Shown here piece by piece: positions 9,102 through 17,664 of a stretch of 64,000 nt of DNA. This DNA comes from Paenibacillus monticola (GTDB lineage: Bacteria; Bacillota; Bacilli; Paenibacillales; Paenibacillaceae): NCBI RefSeq assembly GCF_009664975.1, contig NZ_WJXB01000001.1:930001-994000 (forward strand). The letters are read 5' to 3'. The notes under the pieces were generated by a model. It was not told where the DNA came from. It saw nothing but the letters and a program-made list of their open reading frames with translations, and searched no databases. The translations under genes were made by a program, and so were the position numbers. The first letter of the stretch is position 1; each line of letters begins with the position of its first letter.

Positions 9102-9392
9102 TTGACATCGTATTGTGTCCACAACCTCAAAAAATTCGACAATACAGGGGAAGATATGGAGGACATCATCTCCATCGGCACCATCGGGCTGATTAAGGCG
9201 ATTGAGAGCTACCGCCCCAATAAGGGTACGAAGCTCGCGACCTTTGCCGCCAGATGTATTGAAAATGAAATCTTGATACATCTTCGTTCACTTAAAAAAA
9301 CTCGCAAGGATGTATCCCTGCATGATCCTATTGGGACTGACAAGGAAGGTAACGAAATTACCCTTAAAGATATCCTAGGCTCCGAAGTGTAG
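9102..9392 (+). pseudogene. sigK N-terminal fragment, copy 2
   Basis: An uninterrupted frame encoding [56 protein letters not shown] and [20 protein letters not shown], ending ILGSEV at a TAG. This is regions 2.1-2.4 of sigma-K, but the N-terminal pro-peptide region and all of region 3/4 are missing, so it cannot act as a sigma factor. The apparent TTG start lies in the T tract of the preceding terminator and has no ribosome site. It contains the GAAAATGAAATC sequence (ENEI), the crossover region of the skin element in B. subtilis sigK, but reads through it uninterrupted. Confidence 0.85.
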
Positions 9393-9442
9393 GCGTAAAT
9401 AATGACTTTGGCTAGCATTTTGGGGTGATAGCTGTCGCGGCC

Positions 9443-9485
9443 ACCGCCCGGATACGCTGCGGCAAAGATAGCGTATCCGGGCGGT
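9443..9485. repeat. Perfect long inverted repeat between two gene fragments
   Basis: CCGCCCGGATACGCT (9444-9458) is exactly complementary to AGCGTATCCGGGCGG (9470-9484), separated by 11 bases, with one more flanking pair. It has no T tract, so it is not an ordinary terminator. It lies precisely between the end of the sigK fragment and the first base of the fructokinase fragment, as a junction structure would. Confidence 0.75.
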
Positions 9486-9486
9486 T

Positions 9487-9684
9487 GGCGGCGTTATGCA
9501 GCAGCAGTTGTTCCCACTTATCCGGCAGGCAGTATTCCAGAACCTGAACGGTTATGTCAGCTCAAGCGCCATTCTGGAACACATGGAGGAGTATATCGTT
9601 CCACCAGGTCTCGGCCCTCAGGCGGGATTATACGGCGCTCTGGCATTAGGACTTGCAGCATGGAATAATCAGGCTTTTATATAG
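9487..9684 (+). pseudogene. ROK fructokinase C-terminal fragment
   Basis: The frame begins GGVMQQQLFPLIRQAVFQNL and continues NGYVSSSAILEHMEEYI, PGLGPQAGLYGALALGLAAW. It corresponds to the last 65 residues of the intact fructokinase at 23499-24389 (GGGVMQQPQLYPLIREAVRQ ... QAGLCGALALGLTAM). The ATP-binding, sugar-binding and zinc regions are absent. It is a decayed second copy of the fructokinase, diverged in sequence, not a recent duplicate. Confidence 0.88.
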
Positions 9685-9730
9685 GTTAAATTTGAAATTA
9701 AGAAAAGGGAACAAGTTAGGGAGGGGAAGT

Positions 9731-9910
9731 TTGGATACTTACGGGGCGAATATGTCTGCCCTTGTCTGTGTATATTCACCGCGAACAGCGGTAATAATCA
9801 AGAAATCTGAATACAACAGGGCATGGGCAATCCTTCAAAGCGAGGAAGGTTTCGTTCTGCCCGTATGTCGAATGACAGAACCGGAAAATATGTTTGGACA
9901 ACTGAAGTAA
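9731..9910 (+). CDS. Possible small protein of unknown function (59 aa)
   Basis: A TTG-initiated frame preceded by a strong AGGGAGGGG site five bases upstream, encoding MDTYGANMSALVCVYSPRTA through to ENMFGQLK, and followed 22 bases later by a good terminator hairpin. Start signal, length and terminator fit a real small gene in an otherwise decayed region. I recognise no family. It could instead be the tail of a larger lost gene. Confidence 0.45.
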   Translation: MDTYGANMSALVCVYSPRTAVIIKKSEYNRAWAILQSEEGFVLPVCRMTEPENMFGQLK

Positions 9911-9931
9911 GCTGCAAATGACCAAAAACGT

Positions 9932-9971
9932 AGAGCAGCGATCCTCCAATAACAAGGAGAATCGCTGCTCT
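9932..9971 (+). terminator. Terminator-like hairpin
   Basis: AGAGCAGCGATCCTCC pairs with GGAGAATCGCTGCTCT (one mismatch) around AATAACAA; the tail is GTTGACTATTT, only weakly U-rich. It follows the small frame ending at 9910. Confidence 0.7.
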
Positions 9972-10376
9972 GTTGACTATTTACGGTTTTGAAAAAAGAT
10001 AAGGGTCTGTCTCTGCTCATAGAAAATCTTTTATGATATAGCCCTACTCGATTTTGCTCTATGATACAGACATGCTGAAGCGCTGGAAGTGACGGGCATT
10101 GTCATCAATCAAAACACGCATGGATTTGAGGATCAGCGGTGCCAGGTGAGGGCGCAAATCGGACAGCCGGCCTCCTTAAATCCACCGATGTCAGTTGATC
10201 GCCATAATCTAGCTTTGGCCTCCTATAGTAGATATGATTCTTCAATTATAATTGCTTTAAATAGAAATACCGAACATTTTGAAAGTTTAGTGCAGAGGAT
10301 AATGAATTTTATCATCGGGAATGTTTGATAGTATTCAGTTGTAAGCGCAGACAGTAGATGAAAGGGGAGGGCATTA
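9972..10376. other. Leader region of the solute-binding protein gene; upstream part unassigned
   Basis: About 400 bases without a convincing gene. A frame at 10089-10328 has no ribosome site and no recognised motif and is probably chance. The last 40 bases hold a cre-like site and the AAAGGGGAGGG ribosome site of the next gene. Confidence 0.5.
10340..10353 (+). promoter_or_regulatory. Candidate cre (CcpA) site
   Basis: TGTAAGCGCAGACA fits the core of the B. subtilis cre consensus (TGNAANCGNWNNCA). It lies 24 bases before the start codon of the solute-binding protein, where CcpA would block transcription. Match to consensus is direct; CcpA control is inference. Confidence 0.5.
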
Positions 10377-11705
10377 TTGAACAGTAAGAGTAAAGTGGTA
10401 CTAAGCGTGATGTTGGCATGCGGACTGCTCGCCGGATGTGGAAGCAAAGGGGATAACGCGCAGCCGGAGGCGGGAACTTCGTCAGCACCGAAAGAAGAGA
10501 AGGTGTCTCTCACGTTCTGGAGAAACTCGGGCAATGACACCGAAAATTCAGCCTATGACAAGCTGGTGGCCTCGTTTAATGAAGCGCATCCTAATATCAA
10601 GGTTGAGATGAGTCCGATTCCGTATGCCGATTACGACACCAAGCTGAGAACATCTATTGCTTCGGGCAATCCGCCTGATATTATGGCCATCGACGGCCCG
10701 AATATGGCTTCTTACGCCCAGGCGGGTGCCTTACAGCCGCTGACCGCCTATTTCAAGAAGGACGGTAACCTGGAGGATATTCCGGAATCGACTATTGCCA
10801 CGTACACCTATAATAATGAAATTTACATGGCTCCGCTCACCGAATCCTCCATTGCTCTTTTCTATAATAAAAAAATGTTTGAAGCGAAGGGAATTCCTCT
10901 TCCCTCCAAGAACCCGGAAGAGCCTTGGACTTGGGATCAGGTGCTGGATGCAGCTAAAAAGCTTAACGACCCGGCCAAAGGCGTGTACGGCATTGATCCG
11001 GCGCAAGGCTTTGGTAATGCAGGAGCAACAGCATACTTTAAATATCCGATTATTTGGCAGTTTGGCGGCGATATCATGAGCCCGGATGGAACAACCTCCA
11101 AAGGCTACCTGGATAAGCCAGAGACCAAAAAGGCGCTGCAATTCTTCTCCGACCTGTATAATAAAGATAAAGTGTCCTCGTTGGAATACCCGCCAGATCC
11201 ATTCCCGAACAACAAGCTGGCGATAACGGTTGACGGCTCCTGGTCACTGGGCAATTATGCCGACAAGTTCCCTAATTTCAAATTAGGCGAAGATTATGAT
11301 ATCGCGCCACTTCCGAAGGAAACTGGGCAGGCTGTCGCGAACGGAAGCTGGTCGCTGGCCATTTCCTCGAAGAGTAAAAATGCCGAAGCTGCCTGGCAGT
11401 TTGTAAACTGGGTGACTGGTACTGATGGGGCTAAGACCTATTGCTCTATTACAAAAGATATTCCGGCTCGCTATTCAGTAGCCAAGGAGTTCCCTGAGCT
11501 AGGTCAATATCCGAAGAATATCTTTGTCGTACAGAATCAAAAATTCGGCAGACCGCGTCCGATTACACCGATCTTCCCGCAAATGTCCGAAGCGGTAAAC
11601 AAGATGATTGAGGAAGTGACCATTGCTGGACGCAACGTGGATGCAGCCGTTGCCGACGCCATCAAAAAGATTGACAAGGCGTATGCAGATCTACCGCAAA
11701 AATAA
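10377..11705 (+). CDS. ABC sugar-binding lipoprotein (solute-binding family 1)
   Basis: 442 residues. A lipoprotein signal peptide is clear: MNSKSKVVLSVMLACGLLAG followed by Cys21 (lipobox LAGC), then a Gly/Ser/Glu-rich linker. The mature part has the family pattern: VSLTFWRNSGNDTENSAYDK, FNEAHPNIKVEMSPIPYADY, IMAIDGPNMASYAQAGALQP and SIALFYNKKMFEAKGIPLPS. TTG start with GGGGAGG eight bases upstream. It captures sugar at the membrane for a CUT1 importer; the likely partner permeases are at 19611-21470, separated by the regulatory pair and two GH32 genes. A role in fructo-oligosaccharide uptake is inferred from those neighbours. Confidence 0.9.
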   Translation: MNSKSKVVLSVMLACGLLAGCGSKGDNAQPEAGTSSAPKEEKVSLTFWRNSGNDTENSAYDKLVASFNEAHPNIKVEMSPIPYADYDTKLRTSIASGNPPDIMAIDGPNMASYAQAGALQPLTAYFKKDGNLEDIPESTIATYTYNNEIYMAPLTESSIALFYNKKMFEAKGIPLPSKNPEEPWTWDQVLDAAKKLNDPAKGVYGIDPAQGFGNAGATAYFKYPIIWQFGGDIMSPDGTTSKGYLDKPETKKALQFFSDLYNKDKVSSLEYPPDPFPNNKLAITVDGSWSLGNYADKFPNFKLGEDYDIAPLPKETGQAVANGSWSLAISSKSKNAEAAWQFVNWVTGTDGAKTYCSITKDIPARYSVAKEFPELGQYPKNIFVVQNQKFGRPRPITPIFPQMSEAVNKMIEEVTIAGRNVDAAVADAIKKIDKAYADLPQK

Positions 11706-11734
11706 TAAAATTTCCAAACATTGTAGAAACGGCA

Positions 11735-11758
11735 ACCGCCCTTTATCAAAAGGGCGGT
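11735..11758 (+). terminator. Hairpin after the binding-protein gene
   Basis: ACCGCCCTT pairs exactly with AAGGGCGGT around a TATCAA loop, 30 bases past the stop. The tail (AAGCTGTTTCTTC) is only partly U-rich, so it may attenuate rather than fully stop transcription, giving more binding protein than kinase. Confidence 0.65.
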
Positions 11759-11863
11759 AAAGCTGTTTCTTCTTTCAGCTTAAAGAAGCTTCAAGATTTA
11801 GCTCCACGTTGTGGGGTTATTTTGAATTTTTGGACCATAATGATAGCAAGGGGCGCGGTTGTC

Positions 11864-13645
11864 ATGTTCTACTCGTTACGCAGCAGATTAATGTTGGCTT
11901 TTTCGATCCTGCTGATCCTTCCGATTACGGCGGTTGTCTTTATCCTCAGCAAGGAATCGGCGGAGCAGATCCGAAAATCTACCCAGACATCCACTCTGCA
12001 AACCATAGACCAATTTGCCTCTCATGTCAGCACGCTGCTGACGCAAATTGAGGATATGGGCAACCAGGTGTTGAGCAGTGACATCACACAGGAATGGATA
12101 ACCGCTGACCTGAACGATGAGAGCACTAAGGGTGAAAAGTATTTGGCCAAGCAAAAGCTGCGTGGGCTATTATCCTCCTATGCGATCAATAATTCGAGTG
12201 TAATTTCCATTTCCACCTTTGCGACGGGAGAGGGCGGGTTATGGACACAGGACCTGAGCTATTTGAAGAGTAGCTGGTACAGTCAGTTTAAGGAGCAGGA
12301 CGTGCGCTGGACGCAGGCTCACCAGGACAGGGATCAGGCCGACGACAGCATACGTTTGCGAGAGATCAATAGCCTCGTGCTCCCTTTGGTGCAGCTCCAG
12401 TCCCTTAAGGATGTCGGAGTGATCAAAATCAATTATCCTACGGTGCTGCTGCGCCAGGATATGGATAAAATCAGCTTCGGCAAAAGCGGCAAAGCCTTTT
12501 TACTGACAGCTGAAGGCCTCAGTGTGCTCAATCAGGATCTGACAGGAGCTGAGCAGTTGCTTAGGGGCGGACTTGCTACTTTGCAGAAACATAGTGGAGG
12601 ACAGAACAGCGGCATTTTTCCGCTTCGCCAAGGGGGGACCGACTATCTGTTCTTTTACCGCAGGTTGCCTGCACAGAACTGGCTGATCGTCGGCGAGGTG
12701 CCGGAGGCGGAGCTGTATGCCACCATCACAAAGCTCAAAGAAACGCTGCTCCTTGCCAGCTTTGTTCTACTGATCCTTGTGATTATTGTCGCGCTGTGGC
12801 TCTCCGCCGACATAACGAAGCCACTAAGTGCCATGGCCAGGGCCATGCGGCATGTCAAAAACGGGCAGTTCGAGCTGGCGATGAAGGATATGCCAAAGGT
12901 TAGATCGCGGCAGAGCGAAGTGGACTATGTGGCCGGTGTATTTGAGCAGATGACCCATCAGCTGAAGTATCTGATCGAGACGGAATTCGAGACCAATCTA
13001 CGCCGGAAAAATGCCGAATACAAAGCGCTCCTACTGCAGATCAATCCACATTTTTACAACAATACACTGGAGATCATCAGCGGTCTGGCGGCGATGAAAC
13101 GAGAGGATCTGGTCATGGACGCCACGGAAGCGCTGGGTAAAATGATGCGTTATTCGCTGAGTCTCGATACGGATCTGGTACAAGTCAGCGAGGAACTTGG
13201 CTATATCCGTGACTACCTGTTCCTCCTAAAGCTGCGGTATGAGGATCATCTGATGGTGGCGATCCGGCAGGATTCCGCCGCGGATCAGCTGTTGATCGCT
13301 AAGTTTATTCTGCAGCCGCTGGTAGAGAATGCCGTGAAGTACAGCTTGGAAAAAGGGGGGGGCGCCGAGGTGGCGATCACCTCCAGTGTGTGTGGAGAGC
13401 GCCTGCACTTGCAGATTCAGGATAACGGTTCAGGAATGACACCGGAACTGATCGCCAACATTCTTGCCGATACGGATCTGAGGGACAGTGTGGGAATCTT
13501 AAATCATAAAGGGGACAGCATCGGATTGCGCAATGTGCTCTCCCGCTGCCGCCTATATTACGGCGAGCAGTTTGAAGTCGTGCTTGATTCGAAGCTATAT
13601 ATAGGAACAACCATTACACTGAAGCTACCGCTGATAGAAAGGTGA
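11864..13645 (+). CDS. Sensor histidine kinase, YesM type
   Basis: 593 residues from the chosen ATG, which has AAGGGGCG upstream; a longer TTG frame from 11822 is less likely. The first membrane segment is at residues 8-28 (LMLAFSILLILPITAVVFIL), an extracellular sensor domain follows, and the second membrane segment is LLASFVLLILVIIVALWL near residue 290. A HAMP linker (ITKPLSAMARAMRHVKNGQF) leads to the His_kinase domain with phospho-acceptor His396 in LLQINPHFYNNTLEIISGL. The HATPase has an N box (QPLVENAVKYSLEKGGG) and G box (DNGSGM). It overlaps the response regulator start region. The pair probably senses an extracellular sugar and controls the fructan genes. Confidence 0.93.
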   Translation: MFYSLRSRLMLAFSILLILPITAVVFILSKESAEQIRKSTQTSTLQTIDQFASHVSTLLTQIEDMGNQVLSSDITQEWITADLNDESTKGEKYLAKQKLRGLLSSYAINNSSVISISTFATGEGGLWTQDLSYLKSSWYSQFKEQDVRWTQAHQDRDQADDSIRLREINSLVLPLVQLQSLKDVGVIKINYPTVLLRQDMDKISFGKSGKAFLLTAEGLSVLNQDLTGAEQLLRGGLATLQKHSGGQNSGIFPLRQGGTDYLFFYRRLPAQNWLIVGEVPEAELYATITKLKETLLLASFVLLILVIIVALWLSADITKPLSAMARAMRHVKNGQFELAMKDMPKVRSRQSEVDYVAGVFEQMTHQLKYLIETEFETNLRRKNAEYKALLLQINPHFYNNTLEIISGLAAMKREDLVMDATEALGKMMRYSLSLDTDLVQVSEELGYIRDYLFLLKLRYEDHLMVAIRQDSAADQLLIAKFILQPLVENAVKYSLEKGGGAEVAITSSVCGERLHLQIQDNGSGMTPELIANILADTDLRDSVGILNHKGDSIGLRNVLSRCRLYYGEQFEVVLDSKLYIGTTITLKLPLIER

Positions 13646-13650
13646 TTATC

Positions 13651-15276
13651 ATGTATGAGATTATGCTGGTAGATGATGAGAAAGGGATTCGCAATAGTAT
13701 CAAAGCCAAAATCGATTGGGAAGCCGTCGGCTTCAGGATTGTCTCGGAGGCCTCAAGCGGCAATGAAGCGCTGCAACTGCTGGAGCAGGGACCGCTGCCG
13801 CAGTTGGTCATCTCCGATATCCGTATGCCGCAGATGGACGGCATTGAATTTATCCGCATCTGCAAAGAGAAGTATCCGCTGCTGAGGACGGTTGTGCTAT
13901 CGGGATACTCCGACTTTGATTATGTGAAATCGGCCATGCAGCTTGGAGTGAAGGATTATTTGCTGAAGCCGGTAGCCCGTGCAGAACTGAATGAGCTGCT
14001 TGGCAAGCTGGGTGAAGAAATTGAACTGGAGCAAAAAAACCTACATGCCTCACGGCAGGATCTGCTGCGGAAAAATGAGCAGCTGCGGCTGCTGCAGGAG
14101 AATTTTTTGCTGCAAATGGTCAAAGACGAGTGGTACAGCTTGGCGGCTATCAAGGAACGGCTGCAGCAGCTCCAACTGACCCCGCTGACAGCGGATGATC
14201 TGAAGCTGCAGTTTGTCGCTGTGGAGATGAGAGTGCCGACGGGGCGGATGGCGGACCGGCAGGAGCGCCGGGATCTGCTCAATTTGGCTTTTCAGATGCT
14301 ATGCCGGGAGACGGCTGCTAAGCGGAAAGGAATCTATCCATTCAGCGATGTCGCCAATTCAGCGATGATGTATTTTCTGGTTATTATGAAGTCGGGGCCG
14401 GAGCATGCAGATCGAACGGAACGGTTCGTAGAAGAACTGAAACGAAACATCGCCAGTTACCTGAAGCTGGAATGTGTGACGGGGATTGGCGAGGAAGTGA
14501 AGGGACTCAAGCGGCTGAAGAACGGTTATGCTTCGTGCATGCTGTCCTGGAGCCAAAGCACCGTGTATAAAGATGGAGAGGGCGAACGGAGCCGAGTGAT
14601 GGAGCTTACGCAGGCTTTTACCCCGGAGGTGGAGCGGAAGCTGGTGCAGGCGATTGAAAATTTGGACATGAGCACCTTCCGCCAGCAGCTTGACACCATT
14701 TTCAGTAGCGAAAGAGATACGCCGATGTTTGCTTTTACCTTTTTGGCCCTGCGGATGCTGCTGATGTTCAGCTCCATCGCCAAAAAGTTCGAGCTCGGCG
14801 GCTCCGCCCTGCAGAAGTATTTGTGGAACTGTCAGATGACCATTGCTGATTACCAGTCGCGTGAAGGCGTGCGGGGGCAGATAGATGAGCTGGCGCAGCT
14901 TGTTATGGACGAAGTGAAGAAGCTCCGCTTCTCCAGCGGACAGCATATGGTCGAAGCGGTCAGAAAATACGTGGAGGAGAATTTCTCCTACGAGTTGACG
15001 CTTTCTTCCCTCGCCGAAATGTTTCATCTGAATGAGACTTATTTATCCGGGCTGTTCAAGCAGCATGTGGGCATTACGTTCAGCGACTATGTCACCAAGC
15101 TAAGAATGACCAAGTCGGAGCAGCTTTTGCAAGAGAACGAACTGAAGCTGACCGATATCGCCATGCTTGTCGGCTATTCCAGTTCCAGCTATTTCAGCAC
15201 CTCTTTCAAGAAAAACAGCGGCAAAAGCCCCAAAGAATACCGGGAATGGTATTTGAAGAATCACCCGCACGGGTAA
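13651..15276 (+). CDS. Response regulator with AraC-type DNA-binding domain, YesN type
   Basis: 541 residues. Receiver domain at residues 1-120 with acidic pair (LVDDEKGI), phospho-acceptor Asp56 in LVISDIRMPQMDGIEF and the conserved Lys in YLLKPVARAEL. A coiled-coil-rich middle (EEIELEQKNLHASRQDLLRK) is followed by a C-terminal double helix-turn-helix: LTLSSLAEMFHLNETYLSGL and KLTDIAMLVGYSSSSYFSTS, ending SGKSPKEYR. ATG at 13651 follows AGAAAGGTG, which overlaps the kinase stop. It is the cognate partner of the kinase upstream and the probable activator of the binding-protein and GH32 promoters. Confidence 0.94.
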   Translation: MYEIMLVDDEKGIRNSIKAKIDWEAVGFRIVSEASSGNEALQLLEQGPLPQLVISDIRMPQMDGIEFIRICKEKYPLLRTVVLSGYSDFDYVKSAMQLGVKDYLLKPVARAELNELLGKLGEEIELEQKNLHASRQDLLRKNEQLRLLQENFLLQMVKDEWYSLAAIKERLQQLQLTPLTADDLKLQFVAVEMRVPTGRMADRQERRDLLNLAFQMLCRETAAKRKGIYPFSDVANSAMMYFLVIMKSGPEHADRTERFVEELKRNIASYLKLECVTGIGEEVKGLKRLKNGYASCMLSWSQSTVYKDGEGERSRVMELTQAFTPEVERKLVQAIENLDMSTFRQQLDTIFSSERDTPMFAFTFLALRMLLMFSSIAKKFELGGSALQKYLWNCQMTIADYQSREGVRGQIDELAQLVMDEVKKLRFSSGQHMVEAVRKYVEENFSYELTLSSLAEMFHLNETYLSGLFKQHVGITFSDYVTKLRMTKSEQLLQENELKLTDIAMLVGYSSSSYFSTSFKKNSGKSPKEYREWYLKNHPHG

Positions 15277-15531
15277 CTGACTGTGGGGGGAGTATAACCG
15301 GCTCTATGCAAAGTCTATGGATGTTAAACAACGGCGGTAGTTTGCAACAAAAGATCATTGCATTCCAAAGGTCAAACCATACCAGAGCTTTCAGATCAAT
15401 TCTGTCTGTTCTGCGACAGCAGCAAAAAAATCGTCTATTCCAAAAAAATAGATTGCGCATGCCTACTTTGGACGGAACTCTGATGTGGGAAATTTATGCT
15501 CACCCCAATCTGACTTTGGGATTGTTACTGT
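15277..15531. other. Intergenic, nothing identified
   Basis: Between the response regulator stop and the next terminator. Short frames exist on both strands but none has a ribosome site or a recognisable motif. Confidence 0.5.
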
Positions 15532-15583
15532 AAGGCAAACCCCGGGACATGTAAAAGACATGTTTTGGGGTTTGCCTTTTTTG
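15532..15583 (+). terminator. Strong terminator 255 bases after the response regulator
   Basis: AAGGCAAACCCCGGGACATGT pairs with ACATGTTTTGGGGTTTGCCTT around AAAAG (a near-perfect stem), followed by TTTT. It separates the regulatory genes from the downstream repeat and GH32 operon. Confidence 0.9.
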
Positions 15584-15709
15584 AATTGGAATCGCATAAA
15601 AACATGGGACGGTCTGAAATCTTTCGTCCAGTGTTTTAAATACTGCTTCATTGGTTAGATGTCAGATCGTTTACATAAGTATTCTGAAATAAGACTTGAG
15701 TTTTTAGAC

Positions 15710-16005
15710 TTATAGCTGTTCCCGCTTTTTCTGATAGCACTGTAAGCAGGCGATTCCTGAAGCCGACTCAGAAAACAGAGGTGTACCCAAGTGAGGCTGA
15801 TGAGAAATTTCAGCCGAGCAAGGAGGTTCCCCCTCTGGGGAATGGGATAAAGGAATGGAGTGGGATTTTGGAACTGGAGGAGCGATAGCGGTCCAATTGA
15901 AGAAATCTGCAGACAACAGCGGCCGGAAGTCCAAAACTTCCATGGAGTGACGGCGGTCCCACGCCTAAGCTACTATGTTCTATACCATGCAGCCAACCAT
16001 GCCAA
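15710..16005. repeat. Candidate dispersed intergenic element / structured RNA
   Basis: A roughly 300-base non-coding stretch with strong local pairing. TTCCCC/GGGGAA closes a tetraloop hairpin near 15825-15842. GATTTTGGAACT near 15872 pairs with AGTCCAAAAC near 15937, enclosing AGCGATAGCGG and an inner TCTGCAGA palindrome. Minus-strand frames read FFNWTAIAPPVPKSHSIP and IACLQCYQKKREQL; I recall such peptides recurring as spurious hypothetical proteins in Paenibacillus genomes, which would mean the DNA itself is a repeated element. That recall could not be checked here. No ribosome site precedes these frames. Confidence 0.45.
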
Positions 16006-16149
16006 TGCATCTACACTTCGCCTCGACACAACGACTGCATCCCATCCCCCCTGAAAACATCACAACTTCCCAACCGATCATATTGAAATGATTTCTCTAG
16101 CCGTTCAGCTACAATAGTGTCAACTAAACAAGGAATAGGAGCATACAGC

Positions 16150-17652
16150 ATGAATGTTTCGGGAGAGAAGCAAGCACATAAAGAGAGCATACGGCTGGCG
16201 GAGGAAGCAGTGGCAGCACAGGCGGAGATTGCGGCACGGGATGACTACCGGCTGCAGTACCACCTGCTGCCACAGGCCGGCTGGATGAACGATCCCAATG
16301 GGCTGATCTATTTTAAGGAGGAATACCATCTGTTCTATCAGCATCACCCATATAGTGATAAGTGGGGACCGATGCACTGGGGACATGCTGTAAGCAAGGA
16401 TTTGGTGCACTGGAAACACCTGCCCATAGCTTTGGCACCTACGGAGCCTTATGAGCTTGGACAGGAGGGGGGTTACGGCTGTTGGTCCGGTAGTGCTGTG
16501 GAGACTGATGGCAGGCTGACCTTGATCTACACCGGGCATGTCGACGGCCGGGAACCGATGGAAGTGCAGTGCGCGGCGAGCAGCACAGACGGTGTTGTTT
16601 TTGACAAACATTCCGGTAATCCTCTGATTCCAGGTTGTCCCGATACAGGGAATTTCGGCTTCCGTGATCCCAAGGTATGGAGTCACGATGGTCTGTGGTA
16701 TATGGTGCTGGGTTCCGGGAAAGAGGGCAAAGGGAAGGCGCTGCTCTACCAATCTGAGGATCTGGAGCGGTGGGAATACATGGGAACGGCTGCAGAGAGC
16801 GACGGCACCCAAGGGGACATGTGGGAATGCCCTGATTTGTTCCCGCTGGGAGATAAGCATGTGCTTGTGCTGTCACCGATGAATATGCAGGGTGCCAAAA
16901 ATTTATATATGACCGGCGAAATGGATTACGCCAGCGGAAAGTTTACACCGGAGGCTCAAGCGAAGCTTGATTATGGTCCTGATTTTTATGCCGCACAGAC
17001 TTTGCTGGACGGCAAGGGCAGAAGAATTATGATCGCCTGGATGGATCACTGGGGTTCAGAGATGGCCCGCGAGGATCGTGGGTGGTATGGGGCAATGACA
17101 GTGCCGCGGGAGCTGGTGCTGCTGCCGGAAGGCAAACTGGCTTCGCGGCCGGTTCCCGAGCTGGAACTCTTGCGGGAGGATGCAATAATGGCTTCCGGGG
17201 TGACCCTCTCTAAGGGGAATGATGCGGCGTGGAACGTTAGGGACGGACAGGGTTTTGAATGGATTGCTGAGTTTGCTATGAACGGTACACAAGCTGAGCG
17301 TCTTGAGATTACTCTGCTTGCGGCAGAGGGAAGCGGGGAATCGACGGTCATCCGCTATTTGCTCCGGGAAGACAAACTGATCCTGGATTGTAGCGCTTCC
17401 GGCCATGGTGATGCATCGATAAGTGAAGTTTCAGTAAGCACGGAAGCACCAGATGCTAACGGAGGCTCGCTTAAACTGCAGGTATTTATCGACCGTTCTT
17501 CGATTGAAGTGTTTGTAAATGATGGCCGCTATGTGTTGACGAGCCGGGTGTATCCGTCTGCTCTAACCGGCGGAATAACGATGAGGGCTGAGGGTGGAAG
17601 TATAACGCTGCAGTCGCTGAATATGTGGAATCTCAAATCTATCTGGAGCTAG
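16150..17652 (+). CDS. GH32 beta-fructofuranosidase, cytoplasmic
   Basis: 500 residues, no signal peptide. All three GH32 catalytic blocks are present: nucleophile Asp48 in GWMNDPNG, stabiliser Asp173 in FRDPKV and acid/base Glu226 in WECPDLF. The C-terminal beta-sandwich is seen in LQVFIDRSSIEVFVNDGRYV. ATG at 16150 follows ATAGGAG; a GTG 33 bases earlier lacks a site. Length and location fit a sucrose/sucrose-6-phosphate hydrolase or intracellular fructosidase acting on imported oligosaccharides. It is followed after 12 bases by a lipoprotein GH32 and then by two permeases, so it heads an operon. The exact substrate cannot be told from sequence. Confidence 0.9.
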   Translation: MNVSGEKQAHKESIRLAEEAVAAQAEIAARDDYRLQYHLLPQAGWMNDPNGLIYFKEEYHLFYQHHPYSDKWGPMHWGHAVSKDLVHWKHLPIALAPTEPYELGQEGGYGCWSGSAVETDGRLTLIYTGHVDGREPMEVQCAASSTDGVVFDKHSGNPLIPGCPDTGNFGFRDPKVWSHDGLWYMVLGSGKEGKGKALLYQSEDLERWEYMGTAAESDGTQGDMWECPDLFPLGDKHVLVLSPMNMQGAKNLYMTGEMDYASGKFTPEAQAKLDYGPDFYAAQTLLDGKGRRIMIAWMDHWGSEMAREDRGWYGAMTVPRELVLLPEGKLASRPVPELELLREDAIMASGVTLSKGNDAAWNVRDGQGFEWIAEFAMNGTQAERLEITLLAAEGSGESTVIRYLLREDKLILDCSASGHGDASISEVSVSTEAPDANGGSLKLQVFIDRSSIEVFVNDGRYVLTSRVYPSALTGGITMRAEGGSITLQSLNMWNLKSIWS

Positions 17653-17664
17653 TCTGGAGGGGCT

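Noticed and set aside
9102..9392. A functional split sigK as in skin-bearing bacilli
   Set aside because: The pro-region and ribosome site are missing, the frame reads through the crossover sequence, and no recombinase or C-terminal half is in the window.
14359..15027. 222-codon minus-strand frame opposite the response regulator
   Set aside because: Entirely antisense to a well-defined AraC-type response regulator; no motif or ribosome site.
15710..16010. Minus-strand frames of 66 and 77 codons as real genes
   Set aside because: They overlap one another in different frames, lack ribosome sites, and the DNA shows RNA-like pairing; treated as a non-coding element.
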